A stretch of DNA of 64,000 nt, from NCBI RefSeq assembly GCF_900110865.1, contig NZ_FOFD01000003.1:1-64000 (forward strand), written 5' to 3'. This stretch comes from Natrinema salaciae (GTDB lineage Archaea > Halobacteriota > Halobacteria > Halobacteriales > Natrialbaceae). The notes under the pieces were generated by a model, which saw only the letters and a list, made by a program, of their open reading frames with translations, was not told the DNA's origin and ran no database searches. Positions within the stretch are counted from its first letter, which is position 1. Each line of letters opens with the position of its first letter. A program made the position numbers and the translations under genes. Shown here piece by piece: positions 1-9,381 of this stretch.

Positions 1-530
1 GAGACGCCCCGATTATATAAGGGCGTCGTCCTGGACCGCCGAGGGTTCGGCGGGGGTACGACGGGTCCGAGCGCCCTCGAGCGAGGCGGCAGCGGCGTGA
101 GCCGCGGCGGCCCCGGGGAGGGTGGATACAGCGTGGGTCCTCCGTGCCGGGTTGCGGCCGGAGGGAGCGTGGCGGCGAGCGCCACGTCGTTCGCATTCCA
201 ATCGAACGCCGGGTTCACATATAAGGCCGTCGGACGAGACCGATATCGGAAACCGATACCATGGCACGATTTTCCACGAGAAGATAGGGTCGATGACACT
301 AATAAATGGACGTGCTGCTCGAGCGCGCCAGCTCGGCGGTTCGAGAATGTCACGCGGGCGGAGGTCGGCCGGTCATCCCACCCTCGAAGGTACGGTCGGG
401 CCGGATGATACCCGCGTGAATTGCACTCGAGCGCGTACGCGCAAGAAGGCTTCGTGTCTCGGGCAGACGACGGGAACGCTGGGAGACGCATCGATGCCGA
501 TAAACCACGTGCGTTGTAACAGTGAGACGA
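1..530. other. Non-coding leading stretch with scattered TATA-like elements
   Basis: I see no convincing gene here. The open frames lack haloarchaeal codon bias and conserved motifs. TATA-like elements occur near 11-19 and at 220-224. A further TATA-like element (near 498-505) lies about 28 nt before the first gene's ATG. The region may hold the promoter-proximal end of a gene lying outside the window, or a small RNA, but nothing in it identifies one. Confidence 0.5.
217..249 (+). promoter_or_regulatory. TATA-like element followed by a 10-bp palindrome
   Basis: A TATAA core at 220-224 is followed by the perfect palindrome CCGATATCGG at 240-249, near where a transcript would start. The geometry suits a promoter with an overlapping operator. 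No clear gene follows before 531, so the target is unknown. Low confidence. Confidence 0.25.
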
Positions 531-908
531 ATGGTCCGGGACCCGTTCGCTTCGGAGTCGACGCCGTCCGCGGAAGAGATCTGCTCTGCGCTGGACGATC
601 CCGACTGCCGTGAAATTATTCGGCATCTCGAGGAACCGATGACCGCGTCCGAGCTCACGAAGCAGTGTGAGATCCCGCAGTCGACGCTGTACCGGAAACT
701 CGAGTTGTTGACCGAGGCGACGCTACTCGAGGAGTCGACGGAGATTCGACAGGACGGCCATCACGCGAGCAAGTACTCGGTCGCGTTCGACGAAATCACG
801 CTCGGATTAGACGAAGAGCGATCGTTGACGGTCCAGATCGAACGCCCCGCCCGGACCGCGGACGAACGGCTCGCGGAGCTGTGGTCGGAGGTGCGAAAGG
901 AAACATGA
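531..908 (+). CDS. Winged-helix (ArsR-type) transcriptional regulator
   Basis: This is a 125-residue cytosolic DNA-binding protein. Residues about 15-75 form a winged helix-turn-helix with the recognition stretch SELTKQCEIPQSTLYRKL, followed by a wing and a short C-terminal dimerisation-like segment. The in-frame GTG at 522 was rejected as start because ATG 531 lies about 28 nt after a TATA-like element, consistent with a leaderless mRNA. The stop overlaps the next gene's start (ATGA at 905-908), so the two are translationally coupled. The ligand and targets are not evident; control of its own operon is an inference. Confidence 0.85.
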   Translation: MVRDPFASESTPSAEEICSALDDPDCREIIRHLEEPMTASELTKQCEIPQSTLYRKLELLTEATLLEESTEIRQDGHHASKYSVAFDEITLGLDEERSLTVQIERPARTADERLAELWSEVRKET

Positions 909-1201
909 ATCCATTTCCAGCTGGCTCGGCCGAGATGATGTTCGCGTTGGCTGTCGTCAAAACGCTCGTCCTCGTCGTCGGGGGCGTCATCACGTATTTC
1001 GCGTTCAAAGCGTACCGTCGGACGCGACAGCGAGCGTTGGGTTATCTCACGGCCGGATTCGGTCTCGTCACGCTCGGGCTGGTGCTCGCCGGTATGTTGT
1101 ACGAGCTACTCGGTGTCGAACTCGCGACGGGAATCCTGCTCGAGAGCCTGCTCGTGTTGGCCGGCTTTCTCGTGATCGCGTACTCGCTGTACGTCCAGTG
1201 A
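905..1201 (+). CDS. Small haloarchaeal membrane protein coupled to the regulator
   Basis: This 98-residue protein has three hydrophobic segments, roughly at residues 10-33, 45-65 and 73-96, with a basic cytoplasmic loop (AYRRTRQRA) between the first two. The start at 905 is set by the ATGA overlap with the upstream regulator gene. No catalytic motif is visible. Winged-helix regulator plus small three-helix membrane protein is a recurring haloarchaeal gene pair, so a linked role (membrane signal, regulator output) is plausible but unproven. Confidence 0.75.
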   Translation: MNPFPAGSAEMMFALAVVKTLVLVVGGVITYFAFKAYRRTRQRALGYLTAGFGLVTLGLVLAGMLYELLGVELATGILLESLLVLAGFLVIAYSLYVQ

Positions 1202-1313
1202 AACGGCGAAAACCGGCTATCGACCATCGGCGTGACGCGGTCGGCCGAAACGCGTTTCGGGCGTACGAGTACGCACCGGAGGAGAGTTCTGCGGACGCGA
1301 TTCCGTGCGATCG

Positions 1314-2828
1314 TCACCGGTTCAGCGTGTGAATCGCGTGACCGAGCGCGTTTTCGGCGGCTTCCATGACTGCTTCCGAGAGCGTCGGATGGGTGTGGAC
1401 CGTCGCGGCGACGTCCTCGAGCGTCGCGCCGAGTTCGATAGCGAGGCCGAGTTCGGCGATCAGTTCCGAGGCCTCGGGGCCGACGATCGAGGCACCGAGG
1501 ACGTAGCCGTCCGCGTCGTCGGCGACGATTTTGACGAAGCCGTCGGAGTCACCGGTCGTCAGCGCGCGGCCGCTGGCGCGGAACGGGAACTGACCGGTCA
1601 CAGTCTCGAAGCCGGCCTCTTCGGCCTCGGATTCCGTCATGCCGACGGTCCCGATTTCGGGATCGGTGAAGACTGCCGCGGGCATCGCCTGATAGTCGAT
1701 CGCCGCGGGTTCGCCGGCGATCACTTCGGCGGCGACTTGTCCCTCCGCGCTGCCCTTGTGCGCGAGCATCGGTTCGCCGGCGACGTCGCCGACGGCGAAG
1801 ATGTGATCGACGTTCGTGCGTGCGCGCGAGTCGGTTTCGATGAACCCGTGGTCGTCCGTCTCGATACCGGCGTCCGACAGGTCGAGCGTGTCCGAGACGG
1901 GGTGGCGGCCGACGGCCACGAGCACCTTCTCGGTGTCGAGCACGAGCCGTTCGTCCGCGGCCGTTTCTGCACCGCTCTCGGTTTCACCGCTCGCTTGTTC
2001 CGAGGCGCGTGGCGCCTCGTGCCCGCCGTCTGCGGCGGCCTGGTCCGCCGGCTCGGCGACGACGCGAATGCCCTCGCCGTCGCGGTCGTGCCACTCCGAG
2101 GCGGTGTACCCGAACTCGAAGTCGACGCCCAGGTCGTTCGCGCGTTTCTTTACCGGGCGTTTGAGGTCGTCGTCGTACCCCGGGAGGATCGAGTCGAGCA
2201 TCTCGACGACGGTCACGTCGGTCCCCAGTTTGGCGAAGACGCCGGCGAGCTCCATCCCGATGTAGCCGGCACCGACGACGACGAGCGAGTCGGGGACCGA
2301 CTCGAGCGCGAGCGCCTGCTTCGAGTCGAGGACGGGCTCGTCGGCGAACTCGAAGTTCGGAATCTCGATGGGGCGCGAACCGGTCGCGACGATCGCGTGT
2401 TCGAATTCGAGGCTCTCGGAGCCCTGGCCGTCGCCGCTGTGTGAGACGCGGACGGTATTCTCGTCGGCGAAGCGGGCGGTGCCCTCGAGCAGGTTGACCT
2501 GATTGGCCTTGCAGAGTTTCTCGACGCCGCTGGTGAGCTGGTCGACGACGCCGTCTTTCCAGTCCATCATCCCTGCGAGGTCGATCGCGGGGTCGGCGTG
2601 AATGCCCATCTCCTCGGCGGTGGCGGCCTCGTGGGCGACGTCGGTCGCGGTGATCAGCGCCTTCGATGGGATACAGCCGTAGTTGAGACAGGTGCCGCCG
2701 TAGGCGTCCTTCTCGACCAGCGTGACGTCCAGATCGAGCTGTCCCGCGCGAATCGCGGCGACGTAGCCGGCTGGGCCGGCGCCGATAACCAGTACGTCCG
2801 TTCCGGTGGTGACGTCTCCGACGACCAT
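1314..2828 (-). CDS. lpdA: Dihydrolipoyl dehydrogenase (E3)
   Basis: This FAD flavoprotein reoxidises the dihydrolipoyl arm of E2 with NAD+. The N-terminal dinucleotide fold GAGPAGY is at 17-23 and the redox disulfide CLNYGC has Cys47 and Cys52. A second NAD-binding fold (GAGYIG) and the C-terminal catalytic HTHPTLSE segment are present. At 504 residues it is longer than the usual ~470 because of a low-complexity Ala/Glu/Gly insertion at about 262-297, inside the NAD/central-domain boundary. It is the last gene of the E1alpha-E1beta-E2-E3 operon, 71 nt after E2. Confidence 0.95.
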   Translation of the reverse strand: MVVGDVTTGTDVLVIGAGPAGYVAAIRAGQLDLDVTLVEKDAYGGTCLNYGCIPSKALITATDVAHEAATAEEMGIHADPAIDLAGMMDWKDGVVDQLTSGVEKLCKANQVNLLEGTARFADENTVRVSHSGDGQGSESLEFEHAIVATGSRPIEIPNFEFADEPVLDSKQALALESVPDSLVVVGAGYIGMELAGVFAKLGTDVTVVEMLDSILPGYDDDLKRPVKKRANDLGVDFEFGYTASEWHDRDGEGIRVVAEPADQAAADGGHEAPRASEQASGETESGAETAADERLVLDTEKVLVAVGRHPVSDTLDLSDAGIETDDHGFIETDSRARTNVDHIFAVGDVAGEPMLAHKGSAEGQVAAEVIAGEPAAIDYQAMPAAVFTDPEIGTVGMTESEAEEAGFETVTGQFPFRASGRALTTGDSDGFVKIVADDADGYVLGASIVGPEASELIAELGLAIELGATLEDVAATVHTHPTLSEAVMEAAENALGHAIHTLNR

Positions 2829-2899
2829 CAGTTATCCGCCCCCGTCGTACGCATCGTCCGTGAACTGTGTGTGTTCATGTTCGGTAGAGTTTGGTTCGA

Positions 2900-4558
2900 T
2901 CACTCGAGCAATAGTAGGCTGGGGTTCTCGAGGTACTCCATGACGGTGTTCGTAAACTGCGCACCTACCGCGCCGTCGATCAGCCGGTGGTCGAACGACA
3001 GCGAGAGCGTCATCACCGAGCGCGGTTCGATCGACTCGGTGCCGTTCTCGTCGGTCACCACGCGCGGTTTGCGTTTGATCTCGCCGATCGCGAGGATCCC
3101 CGCCTCGGGGTAGTTGATGATCGGCGTCGCGTACTCGCCGCCGATGCCGCCGACGTTGGTGATCGTAAACGTCGAGCCGCGGAGTTCCCCGGGACTGATC
3201 GTTCGGTCGCGGGCCTTCTGGACGACCTCGTTCATCTCCGAGGAGAGCTGGAGCAGCCCTTTCCGATCGGCGTCCTCGACGACCGGGACCATCAGTCCGA
3301 CGTCGGTCGCGGTCGCGACCCCGATGTTGTAGTAGTCGCGGTAGACGATCTCGTCGTTTTCGTCGTCGATGACCGCGTTCATCTCGGGGTGTTCGTTCAG
3401 CGCCGCCACGACGGCCTTCATGATAAACGGCATGTAGGTCAGCCGGATTCCGCGCTCCTCGGCGCGGGGTTTGAGGTCCTCGCGCGCCGCGACGAGGGCC
3501 GTGACGTCGACCTCGTCGTGGTGGGTGACGTGGGGGGCGCTGTATTTCGACTCGACCATCGCCTCGGCGATCCGCTTGCGGACGCCCCGGAACGGCTCGC
3601 GGCGTTCGCGCTCCCCTTCGGCGAACTCGGCTCCCGTCGCTCCGACGGGCTCGCCCGCCTCGAGCGCTTCCCGGTCCGCCTCCTGGGCTCGCCGCTGGGC
3701 CTCGGCGTACTCCCGAACCGCGTCGGGCGTGACGAACGCCTCGCCGTCGCGCTCTTCGGTGGCGGGAACGGCGTCGATGTCGACGCCTTCCTCCTCGGCC
3801 ACCCGCCGGGTCGCCGGCGCGGCGAGCGTCCTGTCGCGGTCGGCCGACTCGACCTGTGTCGGCGTCTCGGATCGCTGGGTGCTCGAGCCAGGAGTCGTGC
3901 TCTCGACGACCGTTTCCTCGGTGGGACCGCCACCCGCGCCTGCCGCTTCGCTCTCGGCGCTCGAGCCGCCCGAATCGGCCGCCGCGCCGCCGGCCGTCGT
4001 CCCGTCCGGCTGTGACTCGGCCTGGTCCGTTGCCGCTGCGGTGCCGATTCCTGCCGCTGCCTGCACGTCGGCCGCAGTGATGCGACCGCCGGGGCCGCTG
4101 CCCTGAATCGTCGAGAGATCGATTCCTCGCTCGCGGGCCATGCGGCGCACGCGCGGCGGTGCGAAGATTCGATCTTCGGGCGGCGCGACGTCCTCGGTAT
4201 CGGCCCCGGTCGCGCCGGGACTGCCGGCGGGTTCACCGCCCTCGGCCGGCTGTTCGGCCGCCTCGCTCGCCGCGTCGCCGGTCGCGCTTTCCGAAGTGCG
4301 TGACACCTCGCTCTCCTCCCCCGCCACGTCGAACGAGATAATCACCGTCCCGACGGGGACGATTTCGCCCTCCTCGACGTGTAACTCGCGAACGGTACCG
4401 TCGACCGGCGCGGGGACCTCCACGAGCGCCTTGTCCGTCTCGACCTCCGCGACCGGCTGGTCCTCGGAGACCGTGTCGCCCGCGGCGACCAGCCACGAGA
4501 CCAGTTCGCCCTCCGCGACGCCCTCGCCGACGTCCGGTAATTCGAACTCTCGGACCAT
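2900..4558 (-). CDS. pdhC: 2-oxoacid dehydrogenase E2, dihydrolipoamide acyltransferase
   Basis: This is the core of the complex and transfers the acyl group from lipoyl-lysine to CoA. Order of domains: a lipoyl domain with ETDKALVEV (modified Lys43); an acidic Ala/Ser linker; a peripheral-subunit-binding domain beginning RIFAPPRVRRMARERGIDL; a second PSBD-like segment (LAAPATRRVAEEEGVDI, ending near YAEAQ); and a catalytic domain ending with DHRLIDGAVGAQF, which supplies the active-site His and Asp. At 552 residues it is long for the family, owing to the duplicated binding domain. It starts 1 nt after the E1beta stop. Substrate (pyruvate, branched-chain or another oxoacid) cannot be told from sequence. 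Confidence 0.93.
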   Translation of the reverse strand: MVREFELPDVGEGVAEGELVSWLVAAGDTVSEDQPVAEVETDKALVEVPAPVDGTVRELHVEEGEIVPVGTVIISFDVAGEESEVSRTSESATGDAASEAAEQPAEGGEPAGSPGATGADTEDVAPPEDRIFAPPRVRRMARERGIDLSTIQGSGPGGRITAADVQAAAGIGTAAATDQAESQPDGTTAGGAAADSGGSSAESEAAGAGGGPTEETVVESTTPGSSTQRSETPTQVESADRDRTLAAPATRRVAEEEGVDIDAVPATEERDGEAFVTPDAVREYAEAQRRAQEADREALEAGEPVGATGAEFAEGERERREPFRGVRKRIAEAMVESKYSAPHVTHHDEVDVTALVAAREDLKPRAEERGIRLTYMPFIMKAVVAALNEHPEMNAVIDDENDEIVYRDYYNIGVATATDVGLMVPVVEDADRKGLLQLSSEMNEVVQKARDRTISPGELRGSTFTITNVGGIGGEYATPIINYPEAGILAIGEIKRKPRVVTDENGTESIEPRSVMTLSLSFDHRLIDGAVGAQFTNTVMEYLENPSLLLLE

Positions 4559-4559
4559 G

Positions 4560-5555
4560 TTAGAACTCCACGGCGTCTCGAATGCCGTCCTCGATGCGCG
4601 CCGGTTCGGGCAGGTAGTAGTCCTCGAGCGCGTACAGCGGGAACGGCGTGTCGAACCCCGTGATGCGCTGTACCGGCGCTTCCTGATACAGCAGCGCTTC
4701 CTCCTGTAAGGTCGCGGTGATCTCGGCCCCGAGGCCGCCCGTTTTGGGTGCCTCGTGGACGACTGCGGCGCGGCCCGTCTTCTCGAAGGAGTCGACGATC
4801 GTCTCCTCGTCCAGCGGCGACACGGTTCGCAGATCGACGACCTCCGCGTCGATGCCCTCCTCGGCGAGGTTCTCGGCCGCCTCGAGGGTCGGCCGGGTCA
4901 TCGCACCCCACGTGAAGACCGAGATGTCGGTTCCCTCGCGACGAACGGCGGCCTCGCCGATCGGCACCTCGTACGATTCCCGAGGCACGTCCTCGCGGAA
5001 CGCCCGGTAGATGAGCTTCGGCTCGAGGAAGACCACCGGATCGGGGCTCCGGATCGCGCTGGTTAGCAGTCCCTTGGTGTCGTAGGGGGTCGACGGGATG
5101 ACGACCTTGAGCCCGGGCTGGTGGACGAACATCGCCTCCGTCGACTCGGAGTGGTGTTCCGGCGCGCGGATACCGCCGCCGTAGGGGGCCCGAATGACCA
5201 TGGGACACGTGAATCGCCCTCGCGAGCGCGTCCGCAAGCGCGCCGCGTGCGAAACAATCTGATCGAATGCAGGATAGATGAACCCCAGGAACTGGATCTC
5301 GGGCACTGGCCGCATCCCATAGGCAGCCATCCCGATCGCCGTCCCGACGATCCCCGACTCCGCGAGCGGGGTGTCGACGACGCGGTCCTCGCCGAACTCG
5401 TCGTAGAGTCCCTCGGTCGCGCGGAAGACGCCGCCGTTCTTGCCGACGTCTTCGCCCATGACGATCACGTCGTCGTCTCGCTCCATCTCGGTGTGTAATC
5501 CGTCCTGTACCGCCTGTACCAGCGTGAGATTGTCTGATTCTGATTCCGTAGCCAT
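4560..5555 (-). CDS. pdhB: 2-oxoacid dehydrogenase E1 component, beta subunit
   Basis: This 331-residue subunit forms the alpha2beta2 thiamin-diphosphate decarboxylase with the upstream gene product. It carries the pyrimidine-domain features MGEDVGKNGGVFRATEGL and TPLAESGIVG, plus a C-terminal transketolase domain (FTWGAMTRPTLEAAENL). Length is normal for the family. The start MATESESDN at 5555 lies 4 nt after the E1alpha stop, which excludes a longer frame running upstream. Co-translation in the operon fits 1:1 stoichiometry. Confidence 0.95.
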   Translation of the reverse strand: MATESESDNLTLVQAVQDGLHTEMERDDDVIVMGEDVGKNGGVFRATEGLYDEFGEDRVVDTPLAESGIVGTAIGMAAYGMRPVPEIQFLGFIYPAFDQIVSHAARLRTRSRGRFTCPMVIRAPYGGGIRAPEHHSESTEAMFVHQPGLKVVIPSTPYDTKGLLTSAIRSPDPVVFLEPKLIYRAFREDVPRESYEVPIGEAAVRREGTDISVFTWGAMTRPTLEAAENLAEEGIDAEVVDLRTVSPLDEETIVDSFEKTGRAAVVHEAPKTGGLGAEITATLQEEALLYQEAPVQRITGFDTPFPLYALEDYYLPEPARIEDGIRDAVEF

Positions 5556-5559
5556 GATA

Positions 5560-6666
5560 TCACTCCAGCAGCGCGTCGTCGCCGTGTTTGTCGCGAACCG
5601 ATTCGAAATATTCGAGCTGCCGTTGTAACCGACGGGGCATCCCCTCGTAAACGTGTGCGAAAATTTCCTCGGGATCGGGCCGTTCGAACGACTCGGCGGA
5701 CTCGATCGCGTCGGCGACGTCGTCCTCGATCCGCGCTTCGATGGCGTCGACCCGTTCGTCGTCGAGGATTCCGTTCGACCGGAGGTACGTCTCGAGGCGC
5801 GGAATCGGATCCTTCTGCTTCCAGCGTTCGACCTCGTCGTCGGTCCGGTAGACCGAGGGGTCGTCCGCGGTCGTGTGAGCACCGAACCGGTACTGGACGG
5901 CCTCGATGAGCGTCGGCCGCAGTTCGTCCTCGTCGGGGTCTTTGGCCTTCGCGATCGCATCGCGGGTGACCTTGTACACCGCGAGCGGATCCATGCCGTC
6001 GACCTGTACGCCCTCGAAACCGTAGGCGGTAGCCTTCTGGGCGAGGGTCGCGCTGGCCGTCTGGCGTTCGCGCGGGACGGAGATGGCCCACTGGTTGTTG
6101 TTACAGAAGAAGACGTTCGGCGTGTCGAACACGCCCGCGAAGTTCAGGCCTTCGTGGAAGTCGCCTTCGGAGGTCGCGCCGTCGCCGAAGTAACAGACGA
6201 ACGCCCGTTCTTCGTCGCGAAGCTTCGAGGCCCAGGCCGCGCCGGTCGCGTGCGGGATCTGGGTCGCGATGGGGACGGCGACCGAGAAGATGTTGACGTC
6301 CTCGGGGACGTAATTGCCCCGTTCGTGCCCCATCCAGTAGAGCAGCGTCCGCTCGAGCGAGAGCCCTCGAACGAGCCCGACGCCGTGTTCGCGGTAACTG
6401 GGGAAGACCCAGTCATCCTCGGCCAGCGCGTGGGCGCTGCCGACCTGTGCGCCCTCCTGTCCCGACAGCGGCGGATAGGTTCCCATCCGTCCCTGCCGCT
6501 GGAGGCTGACGGCTCGCTCGTCGAACCGGCGAACGAGCCGCATCTGCTCGTACATCTCGACGAGGCGGTCCTCGGAGAGGTCGGGGACCTCGGCACCCTC
6601 TCGGACCCGACCGGCTTCGTCAAGTATCTGTACTCGCTCCTGCGGATCGCGCTGTAACGTACTCAC
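5560..6666 (-). CDS. pdhA: 2-oxoacid dehydrogenase E1 component, alpha subunit
   Basis: This 368-residue subunit binds the TPP diphosphate: the motif begins [15 protein letters not shown] and ends with [10 protein letters not shown]. The N-terminal part contains the family signature [20 protein letters not shown] chose the GTG at 6666 (protein [12 protein letters not shown]), because sequence farther upstream has no family similarity. It is the first gene of the E1alpha-E1beta-E2-E3 operon. Haloarchaea oxidise pyruvate mainly with a ferredoxin oxidoreductase, so the substrate of this complex is uncertain; branched-chain oxoacids are a common suggestion for such operons. Confidence 0.92.
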   Translation of the reverse strand: MSTLQRDPQERVQILDEAGRVREGAEVPDLSEDRLVEMYEQMRLVRRFDERAVSLQRQGRMGTYPPLSGQEGAQVGSAHALAEDDWVFPSYREHGVGLVRGLSLERTLLYWMGHERGNYVPEDVNIFSVAVPIATQIPHATGAAWASKLRDEERAFVCYFGDGATSEGDFHEGLNFAGVFDTPNVFFCNNNQWAISVPRERQTASATLAQKATAYGFEGVQVDGMDPLAVYKVTRDAIAKAKDPDEDELRPTLIEAVQYRFGAHTTADDPSVYRTDDEVERWKQKDPIPRLETYLRSNGILDDERVDAIEARIEDDVADAIESAESFERPDPEEIFAHVYEGMPRRLQRQLEYFESVRDKHGDDALLE

Positions 6667-6944
6667 GGGAAGACCCACCTGTACATACTCGGGGTAACTA
6701 TCGCTCAGGGTAAAGGAGTTTCCCAAATAGTTTACTATCAGTGAGATTCTTGCCAGACGCCCGAAAAACCACTGTACGACGGGGGACAGAGATGGACAGG
6801 GATGAGACAAAATGGTCATTTCTTTTGTTTCGTTCGATTCTGCCCTCGAGTGACGGGGTGGAGTGGACGAACTCACAGTTCGATCGGACCGGCGGCTCAG
6901 CGACCGAGAATGGGGCCGAGGAATCGGCTGTGCGTGTCGACTGC
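6667..6944 (-). promoter_or_regulatory. Upstream region of the E1alpha operon
   Basis: This 278-nt intergenic stretch separates lipoyl synthase from E1alpha, both on the minus strand. It is AT-richer near 6700-6760, where the promoter of the dehydrogenase operon most likely lies. I could not place one TATA element with confidence. No ORF with haloarchaeal character is seen. Confidence 0.4.
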
Positions 6945-7922
6945 TCAGGATTCGGTCTGTCGGGGCTGGGATCGGCGCGCGTCGGCCCTCGCCGCCGCGA
7001 CGCTCTTGCCCTCGCGGAGGACGGCGTCGACGAACAGTTCGCCCGCCTTGTACGACGAGCGTACCATCGGCCCGCTCGCACAGTACAGGAACCCGAGTTC
7101 CTCCTCGGCGACCCGTCGCCACGTCTCGTACTTGTCCGGCGGATCGTACCGCTGTACCTCGAGGTGGTCCCGCGAGGGCCGCAGGTACTGGCCCAGCGTG
7201 ACGATGTCGACGCCGCGCTCGCGCAGGTCGGCCAGCGTCTGGTAGACCTCGTGGTCGTACTCGCCGTGGCCGAGCATGATCGACGTCTTCGTGTAGATAT
7301 CCGATTCGCGCTCGACCTGCTCGAGGACCGAGAGGCTCTGCTCGTAGCCGGCCCGTCGGTCCCGGACGGGATACTGCAGGCGATCGACGGTCTCGACGTT
7401 GTGAGCGATCACGTCCGGTTCGGCGTCGATGATCTGCCGGACGAGCCGTTCCTCGCCCCGGAAGTCGGGGATCAGTACTTCGACGAGGATGCCCGGATGG
7501 CGGGCCTTGATCTCGCGGATCGTCTCGGCGAAGTGGCCCGCCCCCTGATCGGGGAGGTCGTCGCGGTCGACGCTGGTGAGGACGACGTAGTCGAGGCCGA
7601 TTTCGGCGATGGCGCTCGCGACGTTTTCGGGTTCGTCGGGATCGAGGGGTTCCATCCCGCCGGTTTGCACGTCGCAGAAGTTACAGGCTCGAGAGCAGCG
7701 GTCGCCCATCAGCATGAAGGTGGCCGTTCCCCCGCCGTCCCCCGACCCTGCGTTTCCGTCGGGGCCGGCTCGTCCCGACCAACACTCGCCCAGATTGGGA
7801 CAGTTGGCCTCCTCACAGACGGTGTGCAGGTCGTGCTCCCGCAGCGTCTCTCGGATGCCGGCGAACTCCTGTCCCGACGGCGGGCGGCTCTTCAGCCAAT
7901 CGGGCTTTCGCGCGCGGCTCAT
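6945..7922 (-). CDS. lipA: Lipoyl synthase
   Basis: This radical-SAM enzyme inserts two sulfurs into protein-bound octanoyl groups to make lipoate. The auxiliary-cluster motif [12 protein letters not shown] (C-x4-C-x5-C) lies in the N-terminal part, the SAM-cluster motif CSRACNFC (C-x3-C-x2-C) follows, and the C-terminal RSSY ligand motif is present. Between the two cluster motifs is a Gly/Asp-rich insert ([13 protein letters not shown]) of a halophile-adaptation type. At 325 residues it is normal length. Its position directly upstream of a lipoate-dependent complex, same strand, indicates functional linkage. No lipB or lplA is in the window. Confidence 0.95.
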   Translation of the reverse strand: MSRARKPDWLKSRPPSGQEFAGIRETLREHDLHTVCEEANCPNLGECWSGRAGPDGNAGSGDGGGTATFMLMGDRCSRACNFCDVQTGGMEPLDPDEPENVASAIAEIGLDYVVLTSVDRDDLPDQGAGHFAETIREIKARHPGILVEVLIPDFRGEERLVRQIIDAEPDVIAHNVETVDRLQYPVRDRRAGYEQSLSVLEQVERESDIYTKTSIMLGHGEYDHEVYQTLADLRERGVDIVTLGQYLRPSRDHLEVQRYDPPDKYETWRRVAEEELGFLYCASGPMVRSSYKAGELFVDAVLREGKSVAAARADARRSQPRQTES

Positions 7923-7923
7923 A

Positions 7924-7936
7924 CCCCATCATGGGG
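7924..7936. promoter_or_regulatory. Perfect palindrome abutting the lipA start
   Basis: CCCCAT and ATGGGG are separated by one base, 1 nt upstream of the lipA start codon (7922, minus strand). It could be a repressor site or a small mRNA structure at the start codon. Evidence is only the symmetry. Confidence 0.25.
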
Positions 7937-8083
7937 CCGGACGGTGAAAAACCGTGGTGATCACTCGGTTCCAGGCCGCGGCGTTGGTATCGGGCATCGA
8001 ATCGCTCGAATAGACGGCTCGTCGGCGTTAACCGGTCCATTCCCCCGATAGCTTTACGGGCAGGTGTGGAATAGGCGCGGCCG

Positions 8084-8599
8084 ATGGCCTTCGGCTCGAC
8101 CCCCGACTGGTTTCACATCAGCGACGACGAGAGCATCGTCTGGGAGAGCCGCCCCCATCCGATCACGATGGGGTCCGGACTGCCAGTCGGGATCGGACTG
8201 GCGATCGTGGGCTTTCTCGTCGCCGGGTGGAGCGGAACCGACGGCGTCGGCATCCTGACGATACTGGGCGTCCTGCTGACGGTCGTCGGTGCGGCCGTTG
8301 CGCTCGTCCGCTACCTCGTCTGGACGAACACTCGCTACGTCATCACCTCCTCGGAGCTCTACAAGAAACGGGGGATCGTCTCGAGGGACGTCACCCAGTT
8401 TCGCCTCGACCGCGTCCAGAACATCAGCTTGCGCCAGTCCGGGGTCGGCCGCCTGCTCGGCTACGGCAATCTGACCGTCTACACCGCCGGCTCCGGCGAT
8501 CCGGAGCTGGTCTTCGAGCGCGTCCCCCAGCCCGACCGGGCCAGCAGCCGGCTCAGCGACCAGCTCGAGGACGTGGCGACCGACGAGGCGGCCGTCTGA
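8084..8599 (+). CDS. Membrane protein with a bacterial PH-like (bPH2/YdbT-type) domain
   Basis: This 171-residue protein has two membrane helices at about 27-46 and 52-76 (VGIGLAIVGFLVAG; ILGVLLTVVGAAVALV). They are followed by the PH-like segment with the family hallmarks NTRYVITSSELYKKRGIVS and FRLDRVQNISLRQS. The fold is a membrane-anchored PH-like barrel facing the cytoplasm; its ligand is unknown. ATG 8084 is about 30 nt after a TATA-like GCTTTACG, consistent with a leaderless mRNA. It stands alone, divergent from lipA. Confidence 0.85.
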   Translation: MAFGSTPDWFHISDDESIVWESRPHPITMGSGLPVGIGLAIVGFLVAGWSGTDGVGILTILGVLLTVVGAAVALVRYLVWTNTRYVITSSELYKKRGIVSRDVTQFRLDRVQNISLRQSGVGRLLGYGNLTVYTAGSGDPELVFERVPQPDRASSRLSDQLEDVATDEAAV

Positions 8600-8728
8600 G
8601 CGACCAGTGGCGGACTCGAGTTCTCAGCCCGTCGAACGAGCCACTCGACAGTGAATCGATTCTCGAACAGTCGGCGGAGACTCAAACCACAAGATCCATT
8701 ATATCAACGCACATCTAGGTTCTCCACA

Positions 8729-9328
8729 ATGTCTTCACAGTTGGCAAGGTCCGAAGAGAGTGCAGTACCGGGTGGCTCGAGAGTCGCGGCGGGTGCGGGG
8801 CTCGGCGTCTTCGCCGCCGTGATCGGTTATCTACTTACGTACCTCCTGATCAGCGGCGAGGTTCGCGAGACCATCAGTGAGAGCGTTGCCGAATGGAAGG
8901 CTGTAGCCTGGTACTTTTACAACGCCCACATGGTCGACATCCAGAGCAGCGGTAGTTTCGGACCGTTCGGCGGGACGGGCACCGTGAACTTCATCACCGA
9001 GTCGAGTAGTTCGACCGCGGGGGTACTGTACATCCTGCCGCCGCTTGCGTTGCTCGCAGTCGGCGCGTTCTTGGCCCTCCGGTGGAACGCGACCGACCTC
9101 GGCGAGGCCATCATCGCCGGGACACCGGTGACGATCGGGTACGGGCTAGTCATGGGCGTCGGTGCCATCGTCACCGAATCCAGCGCGGAATGGTCCACCT
9201 TCGGAATCGAAGGCAGCAGTTCGACCGCACCGGTACTCGTGCCCGCGGTTTTGCTCGGTGGGATCATCTACCCGCTGGTGTTCAGCAACGCCGGGGCTGT
9301 GATCGCCACCGCCATCAACGGACGGTAG
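8729..9328 (+). CDS. Haloarchaeal multi-pass membrane protein, function unknown
   Basis: This 199-residue protein has about five hydrophobic segments (near 22-44, 95-120, 130-150 and 165-195 plus a short one). A Ser/Gly-rich extracellular loop (VDIQSSGSFGPFGGTG, TESSSSTAG) lies between the first and second. The segment ESSSSTAG is echoed later as EGSSSTAP, hinting at an internal repeat. The ATG at 8729 follows a TATA-like ATTATATC by about 30 nt, so the longer upstream frame was rejected. I do not recognise a transport or catalytic motif. Confidence 0.75.
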   Translation: MSSQLARSEESAVPGGSRVAAGAGLGVFAAVIGYLLTYLLISGEVRETISESVAEWKAVAWYFYNAHMVDIQSSGSFGPFGGTGTVNFITESSSSTAGVLYILPPLALLAVGAFLALRWNATDLGEAIIAGTPVTIGYGLVMGVGAIVTESSAEWSTFGIEGSSSTAPVLVPAVLLGGIIYPLVFSNAGAVIATAINGR

Positions 9329-9381
9329 CTACTGCGACTCGAAGGAAACGCCTTTGACCCGCCACCCCCCGTTTCCGTGTG

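Noticed and set aside
13-408. Overlapping short frames in the first 400 nt
   Set aside because: They lack conserved sequence and codon bias. Both strands are open because of GC composition.
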